A stretch of 64,000 nt of DNA, taken from Methylomicrobium sp. GTDB lineage: Bacteria > Pseudomonadota > Gammaproteobacteria > Methylococcales > Methylomonadaceae. This document shows positions 1 through 9,403 of the stretch, piece by piece. Location: assembly GCA_018333785.1 (NCBI GenBank), contig JAGXSU010000148.1, positions 1-64,000 on the forward strand. The letters run 5' to 3'. Numbering within the stretch: position 1 is the first letter of the stretch; the number at the start of each line of letters is the position of its first letter. The notes below the pieces were generated by a model, which was not told the origin of the DNA, searched no databases, and was given only the letters and a program-made list of their open reading frames with translations. A program made the position numbers and the translations under genes.

Positions 1-1030
1 CCGCAATACGGCGGCCACCGTCGATCAACGGTAAAACCAGATTGCCGGCGAGTGTCGCCATCCAGTTATTAAAGAAGTCCTGAAGATCCGGTGCCGTGGT
101 GTCTATCCCTGCCGACAGGCCGATTTTTGGAAAACGGTCGGCAATCGCAGTCGCTACTCTTAGGTCGGCCGCTTGCAACCGGAAATAGGCTTTGAGGACA
201 TCGGGGCGGCGTTGAATCAAATCCGAGGTTAATCCGGTATCCGGTAAACCGTTTATTTCAGGAAAACGATCACTGGTCGCAATTTCGAGCGTTCCAGGCG
301 ATTGGCCGATTAAAACCGCCAGTTGATTTTTCAGAACCTCAATGTTGGCCAGCACGGTGTACCGGTCGCCAACCACGCCTTCCAGCAATTGGCGTTGCTG
401 AAATACGTCAGCCGCTGTCGCTTGACCGCCCCTGAACCTGACTTCAATCAAGTTGGCATATTGTTCATTGATGACGATTTGTTCAGTCAGTAAATTGTAC
501 TGTTTCTGTTGTTCTATCAATTGATACCAGGTGCGTGCAATTTCTGCAGACAAGGCAATTGTCGCGGTATGAATATCCTGTTCGGAGGCTTTAACATCCT
601 GTTCGGCAGCATAAGTACCGGCTCTGATGCGGCCCCACAAATCAAGCTCGTAACTGGCAATGAGGCCCAGCGAAAAATTATCGTTAGTGAGTAAGCCTAG
701 CGTTTCATTCCCATCCCTGCGGCTCAGGCTGGATGTGGCGTCAAGGGCGGGAATCAGTTCTGAACCGGTCTTGCGAGCGATGGCCTGTGCCTGTTTGAGC
801 CGTTCATAAGCGGCGATAAGATCAAGATTTTGCTGCAGCGCTTTATCGATAAGCTGATTCAGCGCTGTATCGTTAAAACTTAGCCACCAGCGCTCCTGCA
901 ATGGAACACTGCCGGTTAATGAAAAGGATTCGTTTACCGCAACCGGCGACTTAAACTCTTTGACCTCGACGCTGCAGGCACTGAGCAGGCAAAGCAGCAT
1001 CATAACGACTGGACACTTTATTGCGCGCAT
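1..1030 (-). CDS. NodT/OprM-family efflux outer-membrane lipoprotein (partial, 3' end outside window)
   Basis: TolC-like outer-membrane channel of a tripartite (RND-type) export pump. About 343 codons are visible, reading leftwards from an ATG at 1030, and the gene runs off the window edge. The N terminus is a lipoprotein signal: a hydrophobic stretch followed by the lipobox LLSAC, so Cys about 20 is probably acylated. Downstream the reading shows typical outer-membrane-efflux-protein features: 'ERWWLSFND', a 'SYELDLWGRI' block, and repeated Ala/Gln-rich helices of the periplasmic barrel. The start overlaps the end of the upstream tetR gene by 13 bases, so the two are co-transcribed. The pump's membrane-fusion and inner-membrane genes would be expected beyond position 1. 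Family assignment is firm; substrate unknown. Confidence 0.85.
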   Translation of the reverse strand, partial: MRAIKCPVVMMLLCLLSACSVEVKEFKSPVAVNESFSLTGSVPLQERWWLSFNDTALNQLIDKALQQNLDLIAAYERLKQAQAIARKTGSELIPALDATSSLSRRDGNETLGLLTNDNFSLGLIASYELDLWGRIRAGTYAAEQDVKASEQDIHTATIALSAEIARTWYQLIEQQKQYNLLTEQIVINEQYANLIEVRFRGGQATAADVFQQRQLLEGVVGDRYTVLANIEVLKNQLAVLIGQSPGTLEIATSDRFPEINGLPDTGLTSDLIQRRPDVLKAYFRLQAADLRVATAIADRFPKIGLSAGIDTTAPDLQDFFNNWMATLAGNLVLPLIDGGRRIA

Positions 1031-1707
1031 GCGCTGTCTCCGCTGGATTGTTCTATACGGTTGCGAAGCGCCCGGATACCGGCCAGAGTGAAGAGTACAA
1101 CGTGCTCGGCATAGCTCACCGGGTTTTCCAGTTCCGGATAGTGTCTGCGCTCAGGATAGGTCTTTTTCATGTGCTTGAGTTGCAGCAAATGAAAACATTG
1201 GCCAATGATGCTGGCGTGGCAAAAGTGAATATCCTGGTCATTCGCTTGCGGTCCCAGACATTCCTTAATTTGTGTGATCATGACCTGGCGTTGGGGATTG
1301 ATTTCTTTTTCGAGAATTTCCGGCAGCAGCGAAGTGGGTTGAGCCATTTCCTTGTTGATAATCGCAAAAAAATGCGAATTTTCTGCGGCGATACGAGCGA
1401 TCAAAGAACGGATGCGACCGGCCAGACGTTGCTCTGCCGGAGCGTCCGAAGCGACGCCGCCATCCGATGGGTAAAGCGCTAGATCTTGTTGGAAAGCATA
1501 GCGCCAGGATTCCAGATAAAGGCTTTCTTTGTCCCGAAAATGGTAATTGACTGAAGCAATATTGGACTGAGCCTGTTCGCAGATTTCGGCAATCGTTGTT
1601 TCCTGAAAACCTTTTTCGGCAAAAATCCGGCTGGCGGTGATTAAAAGACGCATCCGGGTTTTCAACGGTTTTGGATTTGAATCAGTCATTGAATTAGGTA
1701 TATTCAA
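1018..1707 (-). CDS. TetR/AcrR-family regulator, CecR (YbiH)-like
   Basis: Transcriptional repressor of 229 residues. Residues about 15-65 form the TetR helix-turn-helix ('LLITASRIFAEKGFQETTI' followed by 'ICEQAQSNIASVNYHF'). The C-terminal part, with 'FFAIINKEMAQPTSLLPEI' and 'QCFHLLQLKHM', matches my recollection of the CecR/DUF1956 ligand-binding domain. Its stop lies inside the start of the efflux lipoprotein gene (13-base overlap), so it most likely controls its own operon and the pump in response to a toxic compound. Initiation at the upstream ATG (MNIPNS) or the internal ATG at codon 7 are both possible. No operator was identified. Confidence 0.85.
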   Translation of the reverse strand: MNIPNSMTDSNPKPLKTRMRLLITASRIFAEKGFQETTIAEICEQAQSNIASVNYHFRDKESLYLESWRYAFQQDLALYPSDGGVASDAPAEQRLAGRIRSLIARIAAENSHFFAIINKEMAQPTSLLPEILEKEINPQRQVMITQIKECLGPQANDQDIHFCHASIIGQCFHLLQLKHMKKTYPERRHYPELENPVSYAEHVVLFTLAGIRALRNRIEQSSGDSACAQ

Positions 1708-1825
1708 ATAAAGATTTTAAATATACATATAAATCAGGCAATGGACAAATGAAATAACGGGCCGAGGACAGTTGTTTGCTTTGTTGAGCGATTCAATAAA
1801 TGACCCGCCATTACGCCGCATTAAT

Positions 1826-1918
1826 TAGGTTTGTCACCGTTTACGCAGACTCTATCGTTAATTCCTGCAGCTCAAGCAGAATGGCAGTTCTCTTTTGAAA
1901 TTATTAGGAAACTTCAGT
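1826..1918 (+). repeat. Family A MITE-like element, truncated right end
   Basis: About 93 bp closely match the right ends of the complete copies at 14965-15321 and 63671-63895. They share the block 'cctgcagctcaagcagaat' and finish with the terminal repeat 'aggaaacttcagt'. No matching left end (ACTGAAGTTTCCCA) was found upstream, so this is a decayed or partial copy. Confidence 0.7.
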
Positions 1919-2276
1919 TCTCGGTATCTCGAGTATTTAAGCACAATGCGCTATAACGTCGCAGATGACATGATTTTTGACTACAGCCGCAAGTTGCTCA
2001 TTCGGGCTGTAAAACTGAATTTCGCAAGGCGACCCCATTGCCTGAAATTGATACCGGTAGAGGGAGAAAGGCATGATGAGCGCCAGTGGCAGGTTGAATT
2101 TTTCGTAATAATTCAGAGTATTTCAACTCAGACAATTGATATTAGAAGTTTACTGTAAGTCTAGGAATGCATGCTGCGAACAAGTTGCAGATCATGCTTG
2201 CTCAAAGCTTTCCTTGCCGGAAAGTTTGGACGATCTGCCAACGCTTCTTTATGGCTATGTTCGCGTTAATAGCGGG

Positions 2277-2376
2277 CGTCACCCCGTCAGGGATTGCCGG
2301 GGTCCAGAAGCCATGGATGGCGCTGGACTTTCACATCCTTGTGACCTAGATTCCGGCAATCCATGCCGGAATGACG
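2277..2376. repeat. Family E dispersed palindromic repeat
   Basis: About 100 bp bounded by imperfect inverted ends of the type cgtcaccccgtcagggattgccgg / ccggcaatccatgccggaatgacg, with a central 'ccatggatgg' block. The same units occur at 17820-17945 and nested inside the family A and B elements elsewhere in the window, which marks it as a REP-like intergenic family. Confidence 0.65.
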
Positions 2377-2460
2377 GTGTTGATTTGCTTTCAACTACTA
2401 ACGCGGACATCGTCTTCTTTATGGGGTGGGGTATTGAAGTGTTTAATTCTATGGCCAGTA

Positions 2461-4095
2461 TCAGTGAATAATCCCCTCGATTTTCATTTCGGCATGAATT
2501 TCGTCTGCTGATAAGGTATTTGTATCAAAGCTCAGGTCGGCCATTTCGTAATTTAGGCCCACACACAAACACAGTAATCCGGCATTTTTGATGGCTTCGG
2601 CAAATTCTTTGGGTTCTGTGAGCATGGTTTCCAGCACGGTCGCAGCATGACCGTTATCAAACAGTTTTCGCTCCAGAATATAAGCGGTTTCCTGAGCCTT
2701 GGTTCCGGTCAGCAGAATAATGCTGGGAATCTGAGCGAATCGCGCTGCGCGTTCTTCAGCGGTGACCGGCAGTAATTCAGACTCGTCAGCATTGTCGGTA
2801 ATCATACCCGCGCCAACGGTAACATTGGTCAGACGGTCGATAATGATGAACGAACCGGTACCTTTGCTTTTTTTATAAGAGTCAAATACAACCGGCGCAT
2901 TGACCGAGACGGTACAGGAGGCGATTTCGTTGAGCTTGAGCTCGGTTGCATCATGGTGTTCCAGGGTGTTGACATCAATGCGGTGATGAATCATCGCGAT
3001 TGAACCGGAAATGCTGCGCGAAGCCATTTTGAAAATGTATTGACGGCCTGGCGCCAGAGGTTTTTCTATCATCCAAACGATGGTTGCTTTGAATTTATCG
3101 GCTACCGTCATGGCCTGAATTTCATTACCAACGATCATGTCGCCGCGGCTGATGTCAATTTCATCTTCCAGCGTAAAAGTCACGGCCATTTGGGCGAAAG
3201 CGCGTTCCAGTTCGCCGTCATAAGTCACAATGGATTTGATTTTGCTGGATTTTCCGGAAGGCAGGGCCGTAATTTTGTCGCCTTTATTAAATACGCCAGC
3301 AGCAACCGTGCCGCAGAATCCGCGAAAATCGAGGTTGGGACGGTTTACATATTGCACTGGGAAACGGGCATCCTGAAAGTTATGGTCGGTGGCTATCTCA
3401 ATGGAATTCAATAATTCCATTAAAGGCATTCCTGTGAACCAAGGCATGTGCTCACTGGGATTAACGACGTTGTCACCGTTTAATGCCGAAATCGGGAGAA
3501 ATCGAATATCGTGCAAGTGGAGGCTTTCAGTAAAGGTCAAGTAGTCTTGTTTGATCTGATTAAATACTTCTTCGCTGTAACCCATCAAGTCCATCTTGTT
3601 GATGGCCACAATAACGTGCTTGATTCCCAGTAATGAGGTAATGAAGCTGTGCCGTTTGGTTTGGGTCTGCACACCGTAACGGGCATCAATCAAGATGATA
3701 GCTAGATCGCACGTCGAAGCGCCGGTAGCCATGTTGCGAGTGTATTGCTCATGCCCGGGTGTGTCGGCGATGATAAATTTTCGTGTCGATGTCGAAAAAT
3801 AGCGGTAAGCAACGTCAATCGTAATCCCTTGCTCGCGCTCGGCCTGTAACCCGTCTACCAGTAATGCCAAATCGATTTGTCCGGCGCCGGTCGTGCCTGA
3901 TTTGACACTGTCTGCTTTTACTGCCGCGAGTTGATCCTCGTAAATCATTTTTGAGTCGTGCAAAAGGCGTCCTATGAGCGTACTTTTGCCGTCATCGACG
4001 TTGCCGCAGGTTAAAAACCGCAATAATTCTTTACGCTCATGCTGGGCAAGGTAAGCGTTAATATCGGTACTGATGAGGTCTGATTGGTGGGACAT
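2461..4095 (-). CDS. cysN: Sulfate adenylyltransferase GTPase subunit with vestigial APS-kinase tail
   Basis: Large subunit of ATP sulfurylase: GTP hydrolysis drives adenylation of sulfate to APS by its partner CysD. There are 544 residues. The GTPase P-loop (GNVDDGKST) lies near residue 31, with the switch motif DTPGHEQY and the base-recognition motif NKMD, followed by two beta-barrel domains. A plain CysN usually ends near residue 475. Here about 95 further residues align by eye with the APS-kinase half of fused CysNC: '[11 protein letters not shown]', then '[15 protein letters not shown]', 'NAGLLCLCV' and '[14 protein letters not shown]'. The kinase P-loop (normally GLSGxGKST) is replaced by GTKAQET and the catalytic middle is missing, so kinase activity is very unlikely. 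It lies 71 bases after cysD on the same strand. The tail's role is unknown. Confidence 0.93.
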   Translation of the reverse strand: MSHQSDLISTDINAYLAQHERKELLRFLTCGNVDDGKSTLIGRLLHDSKMIYEDQLAAVKADSVKSGTTGAGQIDLALLVDGLQAEREQGITIDVAYRYFSTSTRKFIIADTPGHEQYTRNMATGASTCDLAIILIDARYGVQTQTKRHSFITSLLGIKHVIVAINKMDLMGYSEEVFNQIKQDYLTFTESLHLHDIRFLPISALNGDNVVNPSEHMPWFTGMPLMELLNSIEIATDHNFQDARFPVQYVNRPNLDFRGFCGTVAAGVFNKGDKITALPSGKSSKIKSIVTYDGELERAFAQMAVTFTLEDEIDISRGDMIVGNEIQAMTVADKFKATIVWMIEKPLAPGRQYIFKMASRSISGSIAMIHHRIDVNTLEHHDATELKLNEIASCTVSVNAPVVFDSYKKSKGTGSFIIIDRLTNVTVGAGMITDNADESELLPVTAEERAARFAQIPSIILLTGTKAQETAYILERKLFDNGHAATVLETMLTEPKEFAEAIKNAGLLCLCVGLNYEMADLSFDTNTLSADEIHAEMKIEGIIH

Positions 4096-4166
4096 GAAAC
4101 TATTCCTGAAATCTGGGTGCTAACTAATGATTAAACAGCGTATTCGAAAGGCTGGAATGCAGGCTA

Positions 4167-5075
4167 TTAAAAATAGCCTTCGCGCTTTTTCTGCTCCATA
4201 GATCCGGCCTGATCGTGGTCTATGAGACGGCCTTGACGCTCGGAACTGGTAGTCAGCAGCATTTCTTGGATGATTTCAGGTAAAGTTGTTGCGTGGGATT
4301 CTACTGCGCCCGTTAACGGATAACATCCCAGTGTTCTGAAACGAACCATTTTCATCTCAACTTTATCGTCAGGACCTATCGGCATGCGGTTGTCGTCAAC
4401 CATGATCAACATGCCATCTTTATTGACGACGGGCCGTTCTTTGGCGAAATAAAGCGGTACGATAGGAATGTTTTCCATATGGATATACTGCCATACGTCC
4501 AATTCTGTCCAGTTGGACAGAGGGAAAACACGGATGCTCTCGCCCTTGTCAATGCGTCCGTTATAGATATTCCAGAGTTCGGGCCGCTGGTTTTTGGGGT
4601 CCCAGCGATGATTTTTGTCTCTGAATGAATAAACGCGTTCTTTGGCCCGCGACTTTTCTTCGTCTCGTCTGGCACCCCCAAATGCTGCATCAAATTGATA
4701 TTTATTCAGCGCTTGTTTGAGCGCATCCGTTTTCATCACCTCCGTATGTTTTTTACTGCCGTGAGTAAAAGGGCCCATGCCTTGCTTTACCCCGTCTTGA
4801 TTGATATAAACCAACAGTTCCAGCCCCAGATCTTTTGCGAGATTGTTGCGAAATTCAATCATTTCGCGAAATTTCCAGGTGGTATCAATGTGCATCAGTG
4901 GGAAGGGCGGTTTGCCGGGATAAAAGGCTTTCAATGCCAGATGCAGCATGACCGCAGAATCTTTACCAATTGAATAGAGCATCACGGGTTTTTCAAATTC
5001 CGCAGCGACTTCTCGTATGATGTGAATACTTTCGGATTCAAGTTGTTTAAGGTGTGTCAGTTTATAGTCAGTCAT
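4167..5075 (-). CDS. cysD: Sulfate adenylyltransferase subunit 2
   Basis: Catalytic subunit of ATP sulfurylase, an ATP-PPi-loop enzyme that forms adenosine 5'-phosphosulfate from ATP and sulfate in the cytoplasm. Its 302 residues are the normal family length. The PP-loop signature [14 protein letters not shown] lies near residues 34-47. Further landmarks are '[15 protein letters not shown]' and '[13 protein letters not shown]', with the family's conserved C terminus '[20 protein letters not shown]'. It is first gene of a cysDN pair. A TTGACA-like hexamer lies at 5130-5135 on the minus strand, without a convincing -10 at normal spacing, which would suit activator-dependent (CysB-type) control. 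No cysC, cysH or cysI lies nearby. Confidence 0.95.
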   Translation of the reverse strand: MTDYKLTHLKQLESESIHIIREVAAEFEKPVMLYSIGKDSAVMLHLALKAFYPGKPPFPLMHIDTTWKFREMIEFRNNLAKDLGLELLVYINQDGVKQGMGPFTHGSKKHTEVMKTDALKQALNKYQFDAAFGGARRDEEKSRAKERVYSFRDKNHRWDPKNQRPELWNIYNGRIDKGESIRVFPLSNWTELDVWQYIHMENIPIVPLYFAKERPVVNKDGMLIMVDDNRMPIGPDDKVEMKMVRFRTLGCYPLTGAVESHATTLPEIIQEMLLTTSSERQGRLIDHDQAGSMEQKKREGYF

Positions 5076-5568
5076 TCAATAGTCCGTGAGCTTTAAATAT
5101 CCAAGACGCTGATAAATTAGCGAGTCAGTTGTCAATGGCAGTTATTTTAAGTGGATTGGCCGATAAATGCCAATGCAGGATTCTGGGTTGAGTAAACTTG
5201 GGGTAGCGCGATGGCTTGAATTTTTGATAGAAGGCATTTTTCAATGCTTAAAAATTCACTCTACAATATAAAAAAGAATCTATATGAAACTATTTGGCAT
5301 TATAGGTGTATAACTGATGCATGGTAATAAAAGCCATGTGGATCTTAAGAGATGTTCTAACAGGAAACGATGAACAAGGATCAGATATTCTGGATTGTCT
5401 TTGGTAATGGCGTAAGGCCATTGATTCGTAAAACGATAGCAAATCAAGTTTGTTGTCGATCTGATTAAATCTCCCGATGACGTTATAAACCGTTCTAGTC
5501 ACTGAGCGGAGAATAAGTTTTTCGATTTCTTAAGTTCATGTTTTTAATGTTTCTAATAAGGAAAAATA
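5076..5568. other. Intergenic stretch, no gene supported
   Basis: About 490 bases lie between the divergent cysD and the small secreted-protein gene. It should hold the cysD promoter on the left and the promoter of the 75-residue gene on the right. A 70-codon minus-strand frame at 5290-5502 has no recognisable family, no good ribosome-binding site and atypical composition, and I do not call it. Confidence 0.4.
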
Positions 5569-5796
5569 ATGAATAACACTATAATGCCCCGCGTAATCAT
5601 TGGTTTAACTGCTTTGTTGATGAGTTCAGCAGTATTAGCAGAAGCTAAAAGTTTTACTGTTAAACCTTACGAAGCACCTGCAAAATCTGCAGCTAAAGCC
5701 GATGCGCCAAAGGTAGATGAAACTCCGGCTGCATCTGATGAAGCTCCAGCAGCTGAAGCCACTAAAGAATCTGCAAGCGAAGCGGATTCAGAATAA
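5569..5796 (+). CDS. Small secreted Ala/Glu/Lys-rich protein
   Basis: A 75-residue protein, preceded by a good ribosome-binding site (aaggaaaa, 6 bases from ATG). The N terminus is a signal peptide with a hydrophobic core, 'IIGLTALLMSSAVLA', and probable cleavage after AVLA. The mature part, about 50 residues, is low-complexity (Ala, Glu, Lys, Pro, Asp) and probably disordered in the periplasm. No family recognised. It stands alone, convergent with the VanZ-type gene. The start and signal peptide make a real gene likely; its function is unknown. Confidence 0.6.
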   Translation: MNNTIMPRVIIGLTALLMSSAVLAEAKSFTVKPYEAPAKSAAKADAPKVDETPAASDEAPAAEATKESASEADSE

Positions 5797-5977
5797 AAAA
5801 AGCGACCTTGGGTTATTAAACTCAAGTTCAACGGGTATCACCTTTTAGGCTGTGTACCCAAACGCTCAGTGTGTAGCCTTAATGAAGTGGAACGTAGTCC
5901 GTCACTCGTATAACTTTTCTATTCAAAAGGGCTACTTACTTTTCTTGTTAGTGTTGGGGATATAAACAACTTCCATA

Positions 5978-8200
5978 TTATAGATTGCTCTTTTTGGGAC
6001 TACGATCTATGGCGCTACTTATTATGGATCCGCCGTAACTTAAGCAAAACACCAAACCTAATTGAACGGCTGTCCAGCGCCAAAAAAGATCATTTTTTGA
6101 TAACAGATTTTCCCGGTCAGGCCCCAATAAGAAATCCACACCGGAATAGGTAGTTGCATATTTTTTGAACTCTGTGACTAACCCTTCATTCAATAAGTAC
6201 CACCCAGCAGGAATGGCAGCAACAGTTAAAGCCAGGATAAATCCGGCTTTGGTTACTCTTCTGAAACTAATCCTCGACAGCAAGACTGAATTAATTGAGA
6301 TTAAAAAAAGCAGAAGATAAATATAGCCACCTCCACCTAATTCATATTCACCAGGCCGAGCAATCAATTCATTGAGGTTGTCTGTAGATGAGTAAGTGAA
6401 TGCGATAGTTTTACACAGATAAAACCATGGTAAAGAAATCAACAATAGATACACAAACATCAATGGAAGGCGCGTGGGTTGCTTATTGGCCTGGTCAGTC
6501 AGTAGATTAAACAGTGAAAGTGAGAATATCATAGGACTATAAAGCGCCAGAAAACGAACTATTCGCTCTATAAAACTGATCAAGAATGGATTATTTAACA
6601 ATTCGAACAATTTAATTCCAAAATGTCCCCAAATCATTTTTTGATTCACTTGCCAAATCAAATTGGTTGATCCTGTGATGTCCGAAAGTGTTTCCTCTGT
6701 AATGCTGAATTGTAAAAGTATTAGACTTATAAGGCCAGATAGCATCACGCTGGCAGGCAGAGTTAAAAATTGAAAATAGCCAAATTTGGCCATCCTGGCT
6801 GATATTACGCCACTCATACCTATCCAGAGCAAAGCGCTTGAAAATAGAGCGATGCTTATGATGTTTCCATCATGGAGAAACATTTCTCTGACGTTATAGG
6901 GGATTTGCGGAAGGCCTAAAACAAACTTAATGGATACAGTAAGAACAACTACCCCGATCAACCACCTAATCAATAAATTCAGCAGCGTCTGTCTATCTAA
7001 AACTATTGAACTTGCATATTCGTAATGCCTATCAGGAGGAGGAACGGTAGATTGCCTTAATGATTCGGTTTTATAGTGGGATAAATTGGCGTCGAAGTAA
7101 TCTGCCGTATGTAGCAAATAAGCAATGAATAAGACTAACAAAGCATCAGTGACTTCGGGTGTATGGCTGCTAATAAATATTTGCAGCAACTCTATGATGA
7201 AAACCCAGATATAAACCAACACGGCTGATGCTTTGATACTCGAACTGGTGGTTTTTATCAGCCAGATAAGACTGCCAAAAAGAAAGGTTTTTTCGCATAA
7301 ATTCTGGGCATTTACCAGCATGGATCCTTCAAGAAATCCGGAAAAGGGTAGCCATAAAAAAGCTTTGGGTTCTGATGTAAATTCAAATGGCGTTAATCCT
7401 TTAATCGTTAATAGGAAGAACAGAGATGATGCAAGAACGATTGTTTGGTGATTTTTAGCGATTAGTTGTTTGAAGGGGTAAAGCAATAAAATCGAAAACA
7501 AGGAACCAATAATAAAATTAATCGATAAATCACTGTTTAATATAATCAGCTTCGAACCCACTGTAAAAGCAACTAGTAATGCAAAGAATGTAAATTTATG
7601 GCTTTGGGTAAGCCAATAACCAACTGTCAACCAAGCAGCCAGTGCAAAAAATATTTCATTCAAGGAAAGAGGTAACTCAAGTAAATGTTTAAGATTATCT
7701 TTTATAAAGTTAAACTGAAGAGTGGGTATAAAAGGTATTAATTGACTGGAAAGCCAGGCAACTGTGATCAAACCGGGTGGGGTATACCAGTAGCTGAGTC
7801 TTGAAGGGGCTAAATTTGTTTTTTTTCTTATTGCCCATCCCACGCCAATGCCGATAACTAATCCCAGCATATTCCAAATAACATCGCTGTAAGACAAGAC
7901 TCTTTCGGGTAAATAGATCTGTACCAATTGAAGGGCAGCACTGAAAATGATTCCGTAAAAAGCTAAAGGAATCGCTTTTTTTAAAGGCAGACGATGAAAC
8001 TCATACCTTAAAATCCCCAAGGCCCCATAGGGAACAAATAAGACAACGTTTGCAATCAGATCGCCTAATCCGAAAATATTATCCTGCTGATAAAGTTGGC
8101 CTAACAGGGTATCCCATTCAAAAGGAACATAATGAAAATTGAACGGATAGACCGATCCATAAAAGATAAGGAAAACGGTTAAATAGAATAGAGCATTCAT
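5978..8200 (-). CDS. Large VanZ-family polytopic membrane protein with two VanZ-like units
   Basis: A 740-residue, very hydrophobic protein with many predicted membrane helices. Residues about 5-125 look like a VanZ domain ('FYGSVYPF', 'GDLIANVVLFVPYG', and 'YSDVIWNMLGLVIGIGVG'). A second, more diverged unit lies around residues 255-370, ending 'HTPEVTDALLVLFIAYLL'. The C-terminal 300 residues add further helices and a probable extracytoplasmic loop. VanZ homologues are linked to glycopeptide resistance or to envelope and exopolysaccharide functions, but the activity is unknown for most. The gene is monocistronic and divergent from the STAS operon. Function not assigned. Confidence 0.75.
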   Translation of the reverse strand: MNALFYLTVFLIFYGSVYPFNFHYVPFEWDTLLGQLYQQDNIFGLGDLIANVVLFVPYGALGILRYEFHRLPLKKAIPLAFYGIIFSAALQLVQIYLPERVLSYSDVIWNMLGLVIGIGVGWAIRKKTNLAPSRLSYWYTPPGLITVAWLSSQLIPFIPTLQFNFIKDNLKHLLELPLSLNEIFFALAAWLTVGYWLTQSHKFTFFALLVAFTVGSKLIILNSDLSINFIIGSLFSILLLYPFKQLIAKNHQTIVLASSLFFLLTIKGLTPFEFTSEPKAFLWLPFSGFLEGSMLVNAQNLCEKTFLFGSLIWLIKTTSSSIKASAVLVYIWVFIIELLQIFISSHTPEVTDALLVLFIAYLLHTADYFDANLSHYKTESLRQSTVPPPDRHYEYASSIVLDRQTLLNLLIRWLIGVVVLTVSIKFVLGLPQIPYNVREMFLHDGNIISIALFSSALLWIGMSGVISARMAKFGYFQFLTLPASVMLSGLISLILLQFSITEETLSDITGSTNLIWQVNQKMIWGHFGIKLFELLNNPFLISFIERIVRFLALYSPMIFSLSLFNLLTDQANKQPTRLPLMFVYLLLISLPWFYLCKTIAFTYSSTDNLNELIARPGEYELGGGGYIYLLLFLISINSVLLSRISFRRVTKAGFILALTVAAIPAGWYLLNEGLVTEFKKYATTYSGVDFLLGPDRENLLSKNDLFWRWTAVQLGLVFCLSYGGSIISSAIDRSPKKSNL

Positions 8201-8607
8201 GTATTGATTAAGGATCAGTTATTTTGAAGTCATCGTCATTCTAGGTGAGATAGCAAGCATCGTCATCTTTTTCCAATAGGTCTATTATAAGAACGTCTTA
8301 TTTTCGCTTATTGTTTTAAGAAGATAGATTTGATTCAAATAACTCAGATTAAATAGGTTCTTTCGATCTGTCATTGACTGAGACCTGTGCTTAGTTAAAA
8401 GCTTTGCCGGCCTTTCAATTTTCAATATTTCTGGTACAACTGGTTCAAGGTATAAAATTGAGCCCGTGATGAATCATTGAGAAGTTAATCAGTAATGAAT
8501 TGGATATTTGAGTAGTGGGGTGGTCCAGGATGCTTAGTTAATGGATCCGGGTCATTTGTTGAAAATGGAAAGGACAACATAATATTTTAATTAACCAATA
8601 ATCGCCT
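8201..8607. promoter_or_regulatory. Divergent intergenic region between VanZ-type gene and STAS operon
   Basis: 407 bases with no open frame of note. It must hold both divergent promoters. The DNA is AT-rich near 8280-8360 and again just before the STAS start. I could not choose convincing -35/-10 pairs. The ATG of the STAS gene at 8608 has only a weak purine run (aaaggac) about 30 bases upstream, so the translation signal is poor. Confidence 0.35.
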
Positions 8608-8946
8608 ATGAATCTGACACAACATGAAATAAAGGGTTACTGTATTGTTCAAATCAATGAGGAACGTGTTGACGCGCATAATTCCGGAGAATTGAAGGAA
8701 CGGATTTTGGACTTGATTGAACAAGGCAACTTGAACATTATCGTGCAATTGGACCAGGTCAAATTTGTCGACAGTTCCGGCTTAGGCGCATTACTGGCGG
8801 GATACAAGCAGGCTTCAGCCAAAGCGGGCAAACTCGCGTTAGCGAACATGCAGCAACAGGTGTTGTCCATGTTCGAGTTGACTCGCCTGAACCGGGTTTT
8901 TGAGATTTATAATGATGTTGACGAAGTTTTTGCCGCTGAATCCTAG
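8608..8946 (+). CDS. STAS-domain anti-sigma factor antagonist (SpoIIAA/RsbV-like)
   Basis: A 112-residue single STAS domain. The phosphoacceptor loop is visible as 'VKFVDSSGLGALLAGYK' near residues 51-67, with the conserved DSSGLG serine that partner kinases phosphorylate in SpoIIAA/RsbV proteins. In such switches the unphosphorylated STAS protein binds the anti-sigma kinase and releases its target. Its partner is almost certainly the RsbW-like ATPase encoded 8 bases downstream. No PP2C phosphatase of the RsbU type adjoins this pair. Family is firm; the regulated target is unknown. Confidence 0.88.
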   Translation: MNLTQHEIKGYCIVQINEERVDAHNSGELKERILDLIEQGNLNIIVQLDQVKFVDSSGLGALLAGYKQASAKAGKLALANMQQQVLSMFELTRLNRVFEIYNDVDEVFAAES

Positions 8947-8954
8947 GAGTTGCT

Positions 8955-9392
8955 ATGGAAAATACAGATATTCAGGTTGATGTAATTATTCCGACCCAAA
9001 CCAAATATCTGGATTTGATCGGCAGCATCGGCGAGCGTATTGGCAAGGAAATAGATAACTATACCGGTGATAAAAAAGCCCTGGCTTATCAACTCAATCT
9101 TGTTTTGACAGAAGCCACCACTAACGCGATTAAACATTCGGCGGGTGGTCGTCCTTTGGTCAAAGGTGAGGATAAAGTCAGAATCACGATCAATATCCAG
9201 GACGATGTACTCGAAATCAAAGTATACGATCATGGTCAGGGATTTGATCTTGAGAATGTGCCCATTCCTGATTTTGATCACCCTCAGGAAGGCGGCATGG
9301 GCATTTACTTTATACGAACGTTAATGGATTCGGTCAGTTATAAGCGATTGGACGAAGTCAATGTTCTGGAAATAAGAAAAAAGCTTAGATAA
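8955..9392 (+). CDS. RsbW/SpoIIAB-like anti-sigma ATPase (GHKL fold)
   Basis: A 145-residue HATPase_c_2-type protein. The N-box appears as 'LVLTEATTNAIKHS', and the G boxes as 'VYDHGQGFDLENV' and 'GGMGIYFIRTLMDSV'. Family members are serine kinases that bind a sigma factor or other effector and phosphorylate the cognate STAS protein. It starts 8 bases after the STAS gene with a good site (ggagttgct) and is followed 11 bases later by the glutamate dehydrogenase gene, so all three appear to form one operon. Whether the partner is a sigma factor or something else cannot be read here. Confidence 0.85.
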   Translation: MENTDIQVDVIIPTQTKYLDLIGSIGERIGKEIDNYTGDKKALAYQLNLVLTEATTNAIKHSAGGRPLVKGEDKVRITINIQDDVLEIKVYDHGQGFDLENVPIPDFDHPQEGGMGIYFIRTLMDSVSYKRLDEVNVLEIRKKLR

Positions 9393-9403
9393 GGAGAGCG
9401 ACT

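Larger units (their letters stand above)
1708..2460. other. Gene-poor stretch with two repeat remnants
   Basis: This stretch lies between the divergent tetR start and the cysN stop. It carries the tail of a family A element (1826-1918) and a family E palindromic repeat (2277-2376). The short open frames here, such as 1895-2158, begin inside the repeat and resemble nothing I recognise, so no gene is called. The tetR promoter must lie just right of 1707, where the sequence is AT-rich, but no clear -35/-10 pair was picked. Confidence 0.5.

Noticed and set aside
1895-2158. 87-codon forward frame after the family A remnant
   Set aside because: It begins inside the repeat end, has no ribosome site and no recognisable family.
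5290-5502. 70-codon minus-strand frame upstream of the small secreted protein
   Set aside because: No start signal, odd composition, no family resemblance; likely chance.
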